A DNA stretch of 64,000 bases from Streptomyces venezuelae (GCF_008642315.1 NZ_CP029192.1:5332001-5396000), one strand, 5' to 3'. Positions 25,241 to 33,740 are shown, counted from the stretch's first letter. The notes: generated from the sequence alone by a model not told the origin. Numbers and translations: made by a program.

Positions 25241-26176
25241 CTACTTCTTCGTGATGCCGTGCTGCTCCGCCCAGTCCTGGGCGACGTCCTCCGGGTCCTT
25301 CTTGTCCTTGTCCACGAGCCGGTTGAGCTCGGTGAGCTGTGCCGTCGTCAGGAGGGCGCCGAGGCGGGCGAGGGCCCTGCGGACCGTCGAGTCGGCCTTG
25401 CGGTCGGCGATCAGCGGGACGATGTGCTGGCCGGGGACGAGGTTCTTGGGGTCGGTCAGGACGACCCAGTGCTCGGCGGCGATGTCGGTGTCGGTGGTGA
25501 AGAGGTTCGCGACGTCGACGTCGCCCTTGCGCAGGGCGCCCTTCACCAAGGGCCCGGACGAGTCGAGCGACTTGAACTCCTTGAACTCGACTCCGTAGAC
25601 GTCCTTCAGGCCGACCGCGCCGACCGTGCGCTTCTTGACCTCGGCGGCGGCGCCGATCACCAGCTTGCCGTTGTGCTTCGCCAGGTCGGCGAGGGACTTG
25701 AGGCCGTACTCCTTCGCGGTCTCGCGCGTCACGACGAACGCGTCGGAGTCCTCGGCCCGCCCGTACGGGAGGATCTGCAGGCCGCGCGGGAGGCGCATGG
25801 CGAGGGCGTTCTGCATCTCGCCCTCCTCCGTGGCCTCCGCCTTCGGGTCGAGGTAGTGCAGGAGGGCTCCCTGGTACTCGGGGAGCAGGTCGATGTCGCC
25901 GCCCTTGAGCGCGGGGATGAGGATCTCGCGGGTGCCGAGGTTGGGGCGGACGTTCGTCTTCACGCCCGCCGCTTCCAGGGCCGCCGCGTACAGGTGGCCG
26001 AGGACCTGGTTCTCGGTGAAGTTGGCGGTGCCGATGGTGACGCCGTTCTTGCTGGAGCCGCCCCCGCCGCCGCCTGAACCCCCGCCGTCGAGGGAGGTGA
26101 TGCCGCCGCTGCAGGCGGCGAGCGCGGGAACGGACGCGGTGGCGAGCAGCCCGCCGAGGAGAGTCCTGCGGTTCAT
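25241..26176 (-). CDS. ABC importer substrate-binding lipoprotein, glycine betaine/choline type
   Basis: A 311-residue lipoprotein with a lipobox VPALAACSGG, a Gly/Ser linker and an OpuAC/ProX-type solute-binding domain (VTIGTANFTENQVLGHLYAAALEAAGV, LGTREILIPALKGGDIDLLPEYQGALLHYL, DSDAFVVTRETAKEYGL, NLFTTDTDIAAEHWVVLTDPKN). This fold binds quaternary ammonium compounds through an aromatic cage. It is the last gene of the four-gene importer operon. The true ligand cannot be read from sequence; context suggests a histidine betaine. Confidence 0.9.
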   Translation of the reverse strand: MNRRTLLGGLLATASVPALAACSGGITSLDGGGSGGGGGGSSKNGVTIGTANFTENQVLGHLYAAALEAAGVKTNVRPNLGTREILIPALKGGDIDLLPEYQGALLHYLDPKAEATEEGEMQNALAMRLPRGLQILPYGRAEDSDAFVVTRETAKEYGLKSLADLAKHNGKLVIGAAAEVKKRTVGAVGLKDVYGVEFKEFKSLDSSGPLVKGALRKGDVDVANLFTTDTDIAAEHWVVLTDPKNLVPGQHIVPLIADRKADSTVRRALARLGALLTTAQLTELNRLVDKDKKDPEDVAQDWAEQHGITKK

Positions 26177-26189
26177 GTCCTGGGTGCTC

Positions 26190-26861
26190 CTAAGCCTGCG
26201 GGGAGGGGCGGTGGCGGAAGAGGGCGCGCTGGAGGCCGGCCAGCGCGAGATCGAGTACGACGGCGACGACGGCCACGAGCACGGCGCCGCCGAGCACCTG
26301 GACGAGGTCGCGCTGGGCGAGGCCGTCGAAGACGTAGCGGCCGAGTCCGCCGAAGGAGACGTACGCGGCGATGGTGGCCGTCGCGACGACCTGGATGAGG
26401 GCGAGCCGCAGACCCGTCATGATCAGCGGCAGCGCGAGCGGCAACTCGACTTGCAGCAGCACCTGGTGGGCCCGCATGCCCTGGCCGCGCGCCGCGTCCC
26501 GCACCTCGGGGTCGACGGCGGTCATGCCCGCGTACGTGTTGGTGACGATGGAGGGTACGGCGAGCGCGACGAGCGCGATGTAGACGGGCCACATGGAGAG
26601 GCCGCTCGCCAGGAACACCAGCACGACGAGTCCGACGGTCGGCAGCGCGCGGCCGAAGGAGGCCAGGTTGATGGCGACGAAGGCGCCACGCCCCGTGTGC
26701 CCGATCAGCAGGCCGACCGGCAGGGCGATGGCGGCGGCGACGAGAGTGGCCAGCAGCGAGTACTGGAGGTGCTCGACGAGCCGGTGCCCGATGCCGTCGG
26801 GGCCGGTCCACTGGTCGCCGCTGACCAGCCAGGCGCCGAGGTCCTTGAAGAGTTCGTACAT
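26190..26861 (-). CDS. ABC importer permease, betaine type
   Basis: A 223-residue permease with about five or six membrane helices and the EAA-type loop DPEVRDAARGQGMRAHQVLLQVELPLALPLIMTGLRLALIQVVATATIAA. It is similar to OpuCB/ProW domains without the long N-terminal tail. The start ATG is 1 bp after the stop of the other permease gene. It pairs with the 215-residue permease to form a heterodimeric membrane channel. Confidence 0.92.
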   Translation of the reverse strand: MYELFKDLGAWLVSGDQWTGPDGIGHRLVEHLQYSLLATLVAAAIALPVGLLIGHTGRGAFVAINLASFGRALPTVGLVVLVFLASGLSMWPVYIALVALAVPSIVTNTYAGMTAVDPEVRDAARGQGMRAHQVLLQVELPLALPLIMTGLRLALIQVVATATIAAYVSFGGLGRYVFDGLAQRDLVQVLGGAVLVAVVAVVLDLALAGLQRALFRHRPSPQA

Positions 26862-26862
26862 G

Positions 26863-27510
26863 TCAGGCGCTCCTCCGGCGGCGGGTCCAGGGCGTCAGGA
26901 CGTACTGGAGCGTGACGAGCAGTGCGTCCGCGACGAGCGCGAGGAGCAGCGTGAGGACCACGCCGACGATCACGGGGGTGGGGAAGTTGCGCTGGAACCC
27001 GTCGGTGAAGAGCTGGCCGAGGCCGCCGTCGCCGATGTACGTCGCCACGGAGACGAGCGAGATCGACATGACCGTCGCGATCCGTACTCCGGCCATGATC
27101 ACGGGGAGGGCGAGAGGGAGTTCGACGGTGAGGAGTGTGCGGAGGGGCCGGGTGCCCATGGCCTTGGCGGCCTCTTTCGTCTTCGCCGGGACGGAGTCGA
27201 GTCCCTCGACGGTGTTCCTCAGGAGGACGACGAGGGTGTAGATCGTCAGGCCGATGACGGTGGTGGTGCGGGTGAGGCCGCTGACGGGGAGGAGCAGGAC
27301 GAAGACGGCGATGGAGGGGATGGTGAACAGGACGTTGGAGAGGCCGAGGAGGAGTCCGCGGAGGGGGCGGATGCGGTGGGCGACCACCGCCAGCGGGAGG
27401 GATATCAGCAGCCCCAGTGCCACTGCGGAGAGGGCGGCCTGGAGGTGGGCGAGGGTGAGGGTGGTGAGGTCGTCGGTGTGATCGCGTATCCACGACCAGT
27501 CGACGGTCAT
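26863..27510 (-). CDS. ABC importer permease, betaine type
   Basis: A 215-residue permease (LAHLQAALSAVALGLLISLPLAVVAHRI, LLGLSNVLFTIPSIAVFVLLLPV, EAAKAMGTRPLRTLLTVELPLALPVIMAGVRIATVMSI). Its ATG overlaps the TGA of the ATPase gene (ATGA at 27507-27510), so translation is coupled. It forms the channel together with the downstream permease. Confidence 0.92.
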   Translation of the reverse strand: MTVDWSWIRDHTDDLTTLTLAHLQAALSAVALGLLISLPLAVVAHRIRPLRGLLLGLSNVLFTIPSIAVFVLLLPVSGLTRTTTVIGLTIYTLVVLLRNTVEGLDSVPAKTKEAAKAMGTRPLRTLLTVELPLALPVIMAGVRIATVMSISLVSVATYIGDGGLGQLFTDGFQRNFPTPVIVGVVLTLLLALVADALLVTLQYVLTPWTRRRRSA

Positions 27511-28724
27511 GGGGTGGCCCCCGTCTCACTCGCCTGCGGGCCGGCGGGGGCTTGTCGCGCAGTTCCCCGCGCCCCTGACTGGTCCACCTCGCCCGGCGCC
27601 TCTGGGTGGGGCGGCTCGTTCGGTGGCGCTGGGGTGGACGACTTAGGGGCGCGGGGAACTGCGCGATCAGCCCCCGCCGGGCCGCGGACGGAACGACCCC
27701 TCGCGTGCGCGACGCTCGCACCCTCGTGGATGTCGGACCGGGACGTCACCCCCGTCAGGACGCCTCCCGCGTCGACGCGGGCCACCAGCCCCGTCGGGGC
27801 GGACAGGGACTCGTCCAGCGCCGAGAGGAGGGAGTCCGTGTCGCGGAGGGGCCGTACGGGGACGTCCGCGGACTCTCCGTCCTTGTGGCGCCAGGAAAGA
27901 GGCGCCCCGGACGCGGACAAGCGGAGCGTCCACGCTCCGCCCTCCGGAGCCGGCCCCTGCGGAACGCCCGACAACGTGGACAGGGACAGCAGCTTCAGGC
28001 CGCGCTCCGCGCCCAGGAAGTCCGCGACGAAGTCGTCCGCGGGGCGGGCGAGGAGCTCCGCGGGCTCCGCGCACTGCACGAGATGCCCACCCGTGCGGAA
28101 CACGGCTATGCGGTCACCGAGCCGCACCGCCTCGTCGATGTCGTGCGTGACGAAGACGATCGTCTTGCTCAACTCCCGCTGAAGGCGCAGCAGTTCGTCC
28201 TGGAGCTGGGTACGGACCACCGGGTCCACCGCTCCGAACGGCTCGTCCATGAGGAGGACAGGAGGATCCGCCGCCAGCGCACGCGCCACGCCCACCCGCT
28301 GCTGCTGGCCACCGGACAGCTGGTGCGGATAGCGGCGCCCGGCGTCGGGCGCAAGCCCGACCGTCTCCAGGAGCTCCGCCGCCCGCGCCCGCGCCTTCCT
28401 GCGGCCCCAGCCGAGCAGCAGCGGCACCGTGGCGACGTTGTCGAGGACCGTGCGGTGCGGGAAGAGGCCGGCCTGCTGGATGACGTAGCCGATGGAGCGG
28501 CGCAGTTCGGCCGCGTCCTGCTCCAGGACGTCGCGGCCGCCGACCCGGATGGTCCCGGAGGTCGGGTCGACCATCCGGTTGATCATGCGGAGGGTCGTCG
28601 TCTTGCCGCAACCGGAAGATCCGACGAGGACGGTCACGCCGCCTTCGGGCATGTCGAGGGTGAGGTCGTGGACCGCTGTCGTGCCGTTCGGGAAGCGCTT
28701 GTGGACCGTATCGAATTGGATCAT
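27507..28724 (-). CDS. ABC importer ATP-binding protein, betaine type, with repeat-derived tail
   Basis: A 405-residue ATPase: Walker [11 protein letters not shown], signature [16 protein letters not shown], Walker [13 protein letters not shown], His switch VTHDIDEA. The C-terminal regulatory region (to about residue 340) carries CBS-like traits ([19 protein letters not shown]). Residues about 346-360 and 383-397 are translated from two R1 repeats (27645-27687 and 27533-27578), an insertion compared with the usual ProV/OpuA length. The end is fixed by the ATGA overlap with the permease. It is the first gene of the operon. Confidence 0.92.
   Translation of the reverse strand: MIQFDTVHKRFPNGTTAVHDLTLDMPEGGVTVLVGSSGCGKTTTLRMINRMVDPTSGTIRVGGRDVLEQDAAELRRSIGYVIQQAGLFPHRTVLDNVATVPLLLGWGRRKARARAAELLETVGLAPDAGRRYPHQLSGGQQQRVGVARALAADPPVLLMDEPFGAVDPVVRTQLQDELLRLQRELSKTIVFVTHDIDEAVRLGDRIAVFRTGGHLVQCAEPAELLARPADDFVADFLGAERGLKLLSLSTLSGVPQGPAPEGGAWTLRLSASGAPLSWRHKDGESADVPVRPLRDTDSLLSALDESLSAPTGLVARVDAGGVLTGVTSRSDIHEGASVAHARGRSVRGPAGADRAVPRAPKSSTPAPPNEPPHPEAPGEVDQSGARGTARQAPAGPQASETGATP
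27533..27578 (-). repeat. R1 repeat inside the ABC ATPase coding region
   Basis: CCTGCGGGCCGGCGGGGGCT then TCGCGCAGTTCCCCGCGC, inverted orientation. It encodes about residues 383-397 of the ATPase. Confidence 0.8.
27645..27687 (+). repeat. R1 repeat inside the ABC ATPase coding region, opposite orientation
   Basis: GGGGCGCGGGGAACTGCGCG followed by ATCAGCCCCCGCCGGG. It encodes about residues 346-360 of the ATPase, and forms an inverted pair with the copy at 27533. Confidence 0.8.
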
Positions 28725-28772
28725 GTGGAGTCCCTTGCCCGGCTGTATATCGTCATGCAGAGTTCTCGTTGT

Positions 28773-28791
28773 CTGAATAGGTTGTCAATAG
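28773..28791 (+). promoter_or_regulatory. Two-part motif CTGAATAG-3-GTCAATAG, candidate operator
   Basis: CTGAATAG at 28773-28780 and GTCAATAG at 28784-28791 lie in the gap between the divergent importer operon and the HAL-like gene. The same pair of octamers occurs on the minus strand between the decarboxylase gene and hutU (36691-36711), with a 5-bp spacer. It looks like a direct repeat TNAATAG. A shared regulator, such as the RpiR protein at 30447, is the natural inference. Confidence 0.5.
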
Positions 28792-28872
28792 TTCGCGACG
28801 CTCCGACATGAATCGCTGAGCGAAAAATGGCCGATGGGCAAGACGGAACGTCCGGTTGAGGAGGGTTTACGA

Positions 28873-30450
28873 GTGAAGTCGTCTCGTATCGCGGACATCG
28901 CGGCCAACGACAGAAAAGCGGTCGTCGTCCTCGACGGCCGGGGAATGATGGTCGCAGACGTCGTACGCCTGGCCGAATCCGATGCCCGCCCGGTCCCCGC
29001 GACCGACGGGATGAAGCGCGCCGAGGACTCCTGGAACGCCGCCAGGGAGATCGCCGCCTGGGGCCGCGTCTACGGCCGTTCCACCGGCGTCGGCGCCAAC
29101 CGGAACGAGGACGTGCCCACCGAGGCCGCCGCCGACCACGGCCTGAGACTGCTCCGCTCGCACGCGGGGGCCATCGGCGCCGAACTGCCCGCCCGGCAGG
29201 TCCGCGCGATGCTCGCCGTCCGCGCCAACCAACTCCTCGCGGGCGGCGCCGGACTGCGCCCGAGTGTCGTCACGGCGCTCTGCGAGGCCCTGGAGACCGG
29301 CGCCCACCCCACCGTCAACGAGTTCGGCTCCGTCGGCACCGGAGACATCGCGGCCCTCTCCCAGATGGGCCTCGCGCTCGCCGGGGAACACCCGTGGCAG
29401 GGCCCCGGCAGGGCTCCCGCGGCACAGCCCCTCGACAACAACGACGCCCTCGCCCTGATCAGCAGCAACGCCCTCACCCTCGGCCAGTCCGCGCTCGCCC
29501 TGCACGAACTGCGCGGCCTGATCGGTGCCACGCAGGTGGTCGCGGCGCTGTCGCTGATGGCGGTCGACGGGTCGTACGAGGCGTACGCGCTGCCCGTGCA
29601 CGAGGCGCGGCGGCACCCCGGGTCGTACGCGGTCGCCGAGCGCATGCGCCGCCTGCTGGGCGCCCCCGACCGCCCCACTCCGCCCCTCGGCCGCATCCAG
29701 GACCCCTACGGCTTCCGGTGCGTGCCGCAGATCCACGGCCCCGCGCACGACGCGGCGGACGCCCTCGAGGGTGTCCTGACCGTCGAGATCAACGCGGCCG
29801 CGGAGAACCCGCTGATCTCGCCGGAGGACCTGGCCGCGTACCACCACGGCGGCTTCTACCTGGCCCAACTCGCCCTCGCGCTCGACCACTTCAGGCTCGC
29901 CGTGACCCAGGCGGCCCGCCTCTCCACCTCCCGGCTCTCCACCCTCAACGAACCGGCCTTCACCCGCCTGCGCCCCTTCCTCGCGGACGGCGAACCGGCC
30001 TCGTCCGGCGTCATGATCCTCGAATACGCCGCCGGGGCCGCCCTCGGCGACCTGCGGGCCTTCTCCGCGCCCGCCTCCCTCGGCCACGCCGTGCTCTCCC
30101 GCGGCGTCGAGGAACAGGCGAGCTTCGCCTCGCTCGCCGCCCGGCAGACCCTGCGCGCCTGTGAGGCGTTCCGCATGGTCGTGGGATGCGAACTGGTGGC
30201 CGCCACCAGGGCGTTGCGACAGCGGGACATGCGGCTCGATCCGGACACTCCGCTCGCGCGAGCCTTCGAACTCGCCGACTCCGTCCTGGAAGCGGAGTTC
30301 GCGGACCGGCCGCTGACGGATGATGTGACGGCGGCGGCGGGCCTGCTCGACCGGTTCACCACGGTCTGGTCGGAACTCGGCGCGGCGACGAACGCGGGAA
30401 CGACCGCCGGAACGACAGCGGGTACGGACATCATGAGGGGGACGGCATGA
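28873..30450 (+). CDS. Histidine-ammonia-lyase-family protein lacking the standard MIO triad
   Basis: A 525-residue protein of the aromatic amino acid lyase family. It keeps YGRSTGVGANRNED (active-site Tyr loop), LLRSHAGAIG, SSNALTLGQSALAL and QDPYGFRCVPQIHG, but the cofactor site reads FGSVGTGDIAAL instead of GSVGASGDLAPL. One residue is missing and Ala-Ser-Gly becomes Gly-Thr-Gly, so the MIO electrophile probably cannot form in the normal way. The HAL family is known to include MIO-free members such as ergothionase, which removes trimethylamine. GTG 28873 has GAGGAGG upstream and is preferred to ATG 28834. The gene is divergent from the betaine-type importer and overlaps the RpiR gene by ATGA. 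Confidence 0.85.
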   Translation: MKSSRIADIAANDRKAVVVLDGRGMMVADVVRLAESDARPVPATDGMKRAEDSWNAAREIAAWGRVYGRSTGVGANRNEDVPTEAAADHGLRLLRSHAGAIGAELPARQVRAMLAVRANQLLAGGAGLRPSVVTALCEALETGAHPTVNEFGSVGTGDIAALSQMGLALAGEHPWQGPGRAPAAQPLDNNDALALISSNALTLGQSALALHELRGLIGATQVVAALSLMAVDGSYEAYALPVHEARRHPGSYAVAERMRRLLGAPDRPTPPLGRIQDPYGFRCVPQIHGPAHDAADALEGVLTVEINAAAENPLISPEDLAAYHHGGFYLAQLALALDHFRLAVTQAARLSTSRLSTLNEPAFTRLRPFLADGEPASSGVMILEYAAGAALGDLRAFSAPASLGHAVLSRGVEEQASFASLAARQTLRACEAFRMVVGCELVAATRALRQRDMRLDPDTPLARAFELADSVLEAEFADRPLTDDVTAAAGLLDRFTTVWSELGAATNAGTTAGTTAGTDIMRGTA

Positions 30451-31280
30451 GTGACAGCCCTGCCGCGCGACTGCAAGTGCTCTTCGAGGGCCACCGGCTC
30501 ACACCCACCCAGCGGCGCATCGCGCACTGCATGGTGCGCAGGGCCGCCGACGCGCCCTTCCTCTCCAGCGTGGAGCTCGCCGAACTCGCCGGCGTCAGCC
30601 AGCCCTCGGTGACCCGCTTCGCGGTCGCCCTCGGCTTCGACGGCTATCCGGCGCTGCGCAGACACCTGCGGGACGTGGCACCCGCGGAGGAGTCGGGCGC
30701 GACGGCCGCCAACGAGTACCAGCAGGCGGTCGACGCGGAGATCGAGAACCTCAGGCACCTGGCGGAGGTCCTCGCCGACCCGGAGCCGGTCGAGCGCGCC
30801 GGACGCCTCATCGCCGGGTCCCGGCCCCTGCCCGTCCTCGGCCTGCGGGCCGCCGCGTCCCAGGCGTACGGCTTCTCGTACTTCGCCGCGAAGGTCCACC
30901 CCGAGGTGCGCCTCCTCGACGAGGGCGGCACGATGCTCGCCGACCGCATCGACGCGGCGGTCCGCGCCGGTGCCTCGGCCCTCCTCTGCTTCGCCCTGCC
31001 CCGCCATCCCCGCGAGGTCGTCGACGCCCTCGCCTACGCCCAGTCGGCGGGCCTGACCGTCGTCACCGTCGCCGACTCCGCCTTCGCCCCCGTCGCCGCC
31101 CACTCCGACCTCCTCCTCCCGGCGGCCGTCGGCACGGGCCTCGCCTTCGACACGGCCTGCGCCCCGATGCTCCTCGGCCGCGTCCTCCTGGAAGCCATGT
31201 GCGACAACCTGCCGGACGCGCAGGCCCGCCTGGAGGAGTTCGACGTGCGGGCGGCGGCGCGGGGACTCTTTGTGGAGTGA
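30447..31280 (+). CDS. MurR/RpiR family transcriptional regulator
   Basis: A 277-residue regulator. Residues 1-77 form the HTH_6 domain (LTPTQRRIAHCMVRRAADAPFLSSVELAELAGVSQPSVTRFAVALGFDGYPALRRHL) and residues 110-260 a SIS sugar-isomerase-like effector domain (AGRLIAGSRPLPVLGLRAAASQAYGF, AGASALLCFALPRHPREVVDALAYAQSAGLTVVTVADSAF). Its ATG overlaps the stop of the HAL-like gene (ATGA), so it is co-translated and probably controls that operon and the divergent importer. It could act at the CTGAATAG/GTCAATAG motif. Confidence 0.92.
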   Translation: MSDSPAARLQVLFEGHRLTPTQRRIAHCMVRRAADAPFLSSVELAELAGVSQPSVTRFAVALGFDGYPALRRHLRDVAPAEESGATAANEYQQAVDAEIENLRHLAEVLADPEPVERAGRLIAGSRPLPVLGLRAAASQAYGFSYFAAKVHPEVRLLDEGGTMLADRIDAAVRAGASALLCFALPRHPREVVDALAYAQSAGLTVVTVADSAFAPVAAHSDLLLPAAVGTGLAFDTACAPMLLGRVLLEAMCDNLPDAQARLEEFDVRAAARGLFVE

Positions 31281-31290
31281 TGCACGCGAA

Positions 31291-31325
31291 GGCGGCGCCG
31301 CGCCCGGGGGGAGCGCGGCGCCGCC
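31291..31325. terminator. Bidirectional hairpin terminator
   Basis: GGCGGCGCCGCGC (31291-31303) pairs with 31313-31325 around a 9-nt loop. It lies between the convergent RpiR and roadblock genes. Confidence 0.7.
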
Positions 31326-31339
31326 GGGTGGCCCGGACG

Positions 31340-31714
31340 TCAGACGTCCAGGCCGGTCTCGATGCGCTTGAGCTGATGGCGGGCCATCGCCAGGTTGGCG
31401 CGGTCCTTGTCGAGGGCCAGGTAGAGGAAGAGGCCGTTGTTGTTGCGCCCCTTCATCAGCCGGATGAGGTGGTACTGCGAGCCCAGCGAGATCAGGATGT
31501 CCTCGATCTCGTCCTTGAGCCCGAGCATCTCCATCGTGCGCAGCTTGGCGCGTACGACGTCCGTGTTGCCGGCCGCCGCCACCGACAGGTCCAGGTCCTT
31601 TCCGCCCCCGATCGTGCCGAGGGCCATTCCGCTCGTGTAGTCGACCAGAGCGGCGCCGATGACGCCCTCGATCGTGGTGGTCGCTTCCTTGAGTGCGGTC
31701 TCCGTGTCGGTCAT
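31340..31714 (-). CDS. Roadblock/LC7-like protein
   Basis: A 124-residue protein with [21 protein letters not shown] at the start and [40 protein letters not shown] at the end, the roadblock/LC7 pattern of MglB-type partners of small GTPases. It is clearly related to the protein at 33074-33511 (LIRYVETTFDSSVFLYLWLDRHIGNLAMARIRLRSL). It is the last gene of a four-gene minus-strand set. No Ras-like GTPase gene is near. Confidence 0.8.
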   Translation of the reverse strand: MTDTETALKEATTTIEGVIGAALVDYTSGMALGTIGGGKDLDLSVAAAGNTDVVRAKLRTMEMLGLKDEIEDILISLGSQYHLIRLMKGRNNNGLFLYLALDKDRANLAMARHQLKRIETGLDV

Positions 31715-31789
31715 GTTCTTGGTGCTTCCTTTCCGTCTGCCGGGCGTCCGCGGTGAGGGGGACGACGAGGATGTGGTGGGGGGCATGGG

Positions 31790-32227
31790 TCAGGTTTCCT
31801 CCGCTCGATCGACGGCGGCGTCGACCAGCTCTCCGATGAGCGCGCTGGAACGGCGGGCCTCCAGGTGCAGCCGCCCCACGTTGATGCGGGGCTCCGCGAG
31901 CAGCGTGAGCACGGCCGACGAACCGGCCGCGTACGTGGCCACGTAGCCCTGGTCGCCACGGATGATCAGTTCGCGGAAGCCGCCCTGATGGGTGGCGTCG
32001 GACAGCCGCAGCGCCACGCCGAGCGCCGCCGCCGTGAGCGCGCAGACGCCCTCGGCCTCCACGTCGGTGGCGTCCTGCGCCAGCAGGAGCCCGTCGACGC
32101 TGGCCGTCAGGGCGCCGCGCAGCTGGGGAATCCGGGTCCGCAGCCGTTTCAGTTCGCCGAGTACGTCGGCTTCGGCAGCCACCAGCTCTCTCCTCCCTGC
32201 GCGCCGCCAGGACGCGAAGAACTTCAT
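31790..32227 (-). CDS. Roadblock/LC7 domain protein, second member
   Basis: A 145-residue protein with an N-terminal charged helix (MKFFASWRRAGRRELVAAEADVLGELKRLRTRIP) and a roadblock domain: [84 protein letters not shown]. This one is closest to the CvnB-type roadblock proteins of Streptomyces conservons. The start at ATG 32227 is tentative; a later start is possible. Confidence 0.82.
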   Translation of the reverse strand: MKFFASWRRAGRRELVAAEADVLGELKRLRTRIPQLRGALTASVDGLLLAQDATDVEAEGVCALTAAALGVALRLSDATHQGGFRELIIRGDQGYVATYAAGSSAVLTLLAEPRINVGRLHLEARRSSALIGELVDAAVDRAEET

Positions 32228-32264
32228 GTGGTCGAGGTCCCGGCCCAGGGGGCGGCAGGGGGTT

Positions 32265-33077
32265 TCACAGCGCCTCCAGGGCGTCACGGACCCGGCGCAG
32301 GAGTGCGATGTCGGGATCGGCGCACTCCGTCGCGGCCGGGAGGGGGAGGGCGACGGCCACCGGCTCCCGCGCCGGTGGCCCCGGGACCTCCACGAGTCCG
32401 GCGGCCGCCAGCCGCCTGACCTCGATCAGGGTGTGGAACGAGGGCCTGCCGAGGGCCCAGGCGATGGCCGTCGGCGTACGGACGCCGTCCGCGAGCCGCA
32501 GCAGCGCACGCTGGCGCACGGTGACGGTCTGGCCGGGCGCGGGCCTGCGCGGCACGACCGGTGCGGTGTCGACCTCGGGGCGCGGCCAGATGCTGTCCAG
32601 GAGGGTCCGGCGCCGCAGCGTCTCGCGTTCCAGGGCGGCGGCGGGCACCGGGCGGACCCGGCCGAGCCAGTGCGCGACGCCGTAGCGGAACCGGGTGGGT
32701 CCGCTCGCCGCGCCGAGCACGAAGAACGCGGCGTCGAAGAGCGCGCCGAGGTGGCACATCTCCAGCTCGCCCGCGGTGACCCGGCCGCTGGCGACGAGTT
32801 CCCTGCCCACCTCGTGCCGGGTGCCGGCCGTGGAGAGGGCCTCCTGCCAGCCCTGCGCGGCGAGTGCGCCGCCGGCCGTGAGCAGGACGTCTATGCCGGG
32901 CGCCGCGGGGCTCTCGGCGTGCACGACGCGCCCGTCCACGAGGTAGAGGGTGCCCTGGGCGCGCAGGAAGGCGCCGGTGGCGCGCTCGGCGGCGAGCCGC
33001 GTCAGGAGGGGCGAGACGGCGGGCGCGCCGACGGCCCGCGGGACGGCGGCGGGTTCGGCGGCCCGCAGGGCGTTCAT
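32265..33077 (-). CDS. DUF4388-like regulatory protein
   Basis: A 270-residue protein. Residues 20-110 resemble the DUF4388 fold (LLTRLAAERATGAFLRAQGTLYLVDGRVVHAESPAAPGIDVLLTAGG), common next to roadblock proteins and response regulators. The C-terminal half (RQRALLRLADGVRTPTAIAWALGRPSFHTLIEVRRLAAAGLVEVP) looks like a winged-helix domain. Its ATG overlaps the stop of the upstream roadblock gene (ATGA at 33074-33077), showing coupled expression. Confidence 0.75.
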   Translation of the reverse strand: MNALRAAEPAAVPRAVGAPAVSPLLTRLAAERATGAFLRAQGTLYLVDGRVVHAESPAAPGIDVLLTAGGALAAQGWQEALSTAGTRHEVGRELVASGRVTAGELEMCHLGALFDAAFFVLGAASGPTRFRYGVAHWLGRVRPVPAAALERETLRRRTLLDSIWPRPEVDTAPVVPRRPAPGQTVTVRQRALLRLADGVRTPTAIAWALGRPSFHTLIEVRRLAAAGLVEVPGPPAREPVAVALPLPAATECADPDIALLRRVRDALEAL

Positions 33078-33511
33078 ACCAGCACCAGCCGTTCGGCCAG
33101 GCTCCGCAGCCGTATCCGAGCCATGGCGAGGTTGCCGATGTGCCGGTCGAGCCAGAGGTAGAGGAAGACGCTGCTGTCGAAGGTCGTCTCCACGTAGCGG
33201 ATCAGGTGGAAGCCGGACTGCGTGGTGAGCATGAGGTCCTCGACGGGGAGCCCCTTGCGGTCCGCACCGTCCGCACCTTCCGCCTCGTGACCGCTTCCGG
33301 CGTCGTCCGCGTCGTCGACCGGCGCGAACGCCTGGTACTCGGCGGCCGCGCGGGCCACCTCGGCGGTCTCGGCGGCGGTCGCTTCGTGGTCACCGTTGGG
33401 GGAGTCGCCGACCGAACCGAGCGCGAGGCCGCTGGTCCAGTCGACGATGGCGGCTCCACGGGCACCGGGCAGTGTCATGGCTTCGTACAGACACTCGTCG
33501 ATTCCGGGCAC
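33074..33511 (-). CDS. Roadblock/LC7-like protein, third member
   Basis: A 145-residue protein with TLPGARGAAIVDWTSGLALGSVGDSP, a variable acidic insert (residues 50-85, DDADDAGSGHEAEGADGAD) and LMLTTQSGFHLIRYVETTFDSSVFLYLWLDRHIGNLAMARIRLR. It is paralogous to the 124-residue protein at 31340. GTG 33511 has GGGAGG upstream; the longer frame is Pro-rich and unlikely to be coding. It is first in the set. Confidence 0.8.
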   Translation of the reverse strand: MPGIDECLYEAMTLPGARGAAIVDWTSGLALGSVGDSPNGDHEATAAETAEVARAAAEYQAFAPVDDADDAGSGHEAEGADGADRKGLPVEDLMLTTQSGFHLIRYVETTFDSSVFLYLWLDRHIGNLAMARIRLRSLAERLVLV

Positions 33512-33740
33512 GCTGCCTCCCCTTCCCCAGGTGGAACCGGGTGGTCCCCACCACCCGACCGGGCGGCTCACGCCACCCGGTGGAGAGGAAAGTACGCAGG
33601 GGAACCGGAGTTCGCGGTGAAAGGGCATATTCCGCGGGAATGCGTCCGAGCCCGACGGGACGCGTTCGGAGATGGCCCCGAACGGCCCATCGCTGACCGA
33701 ATGCGCCGATCACCTGATCGATGCGTCCCCCGGGACGGTG

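Noticed and set aside
23945..26077. Plus-strand ORF of 710 codons opposite the NCS1 permease and binding protein
   Set aside because: Spans two real minus-strand genes and has only low-complexity acidic/basic sequence.
28867..28869. TTA codon in the 5' extension of the HAL-like gene
   Set aside because: In frame only if translation starts at ATG 28834, which lacks a ribosome binding site. GAGGAGG favours the GTG at 28873, after the TTA.
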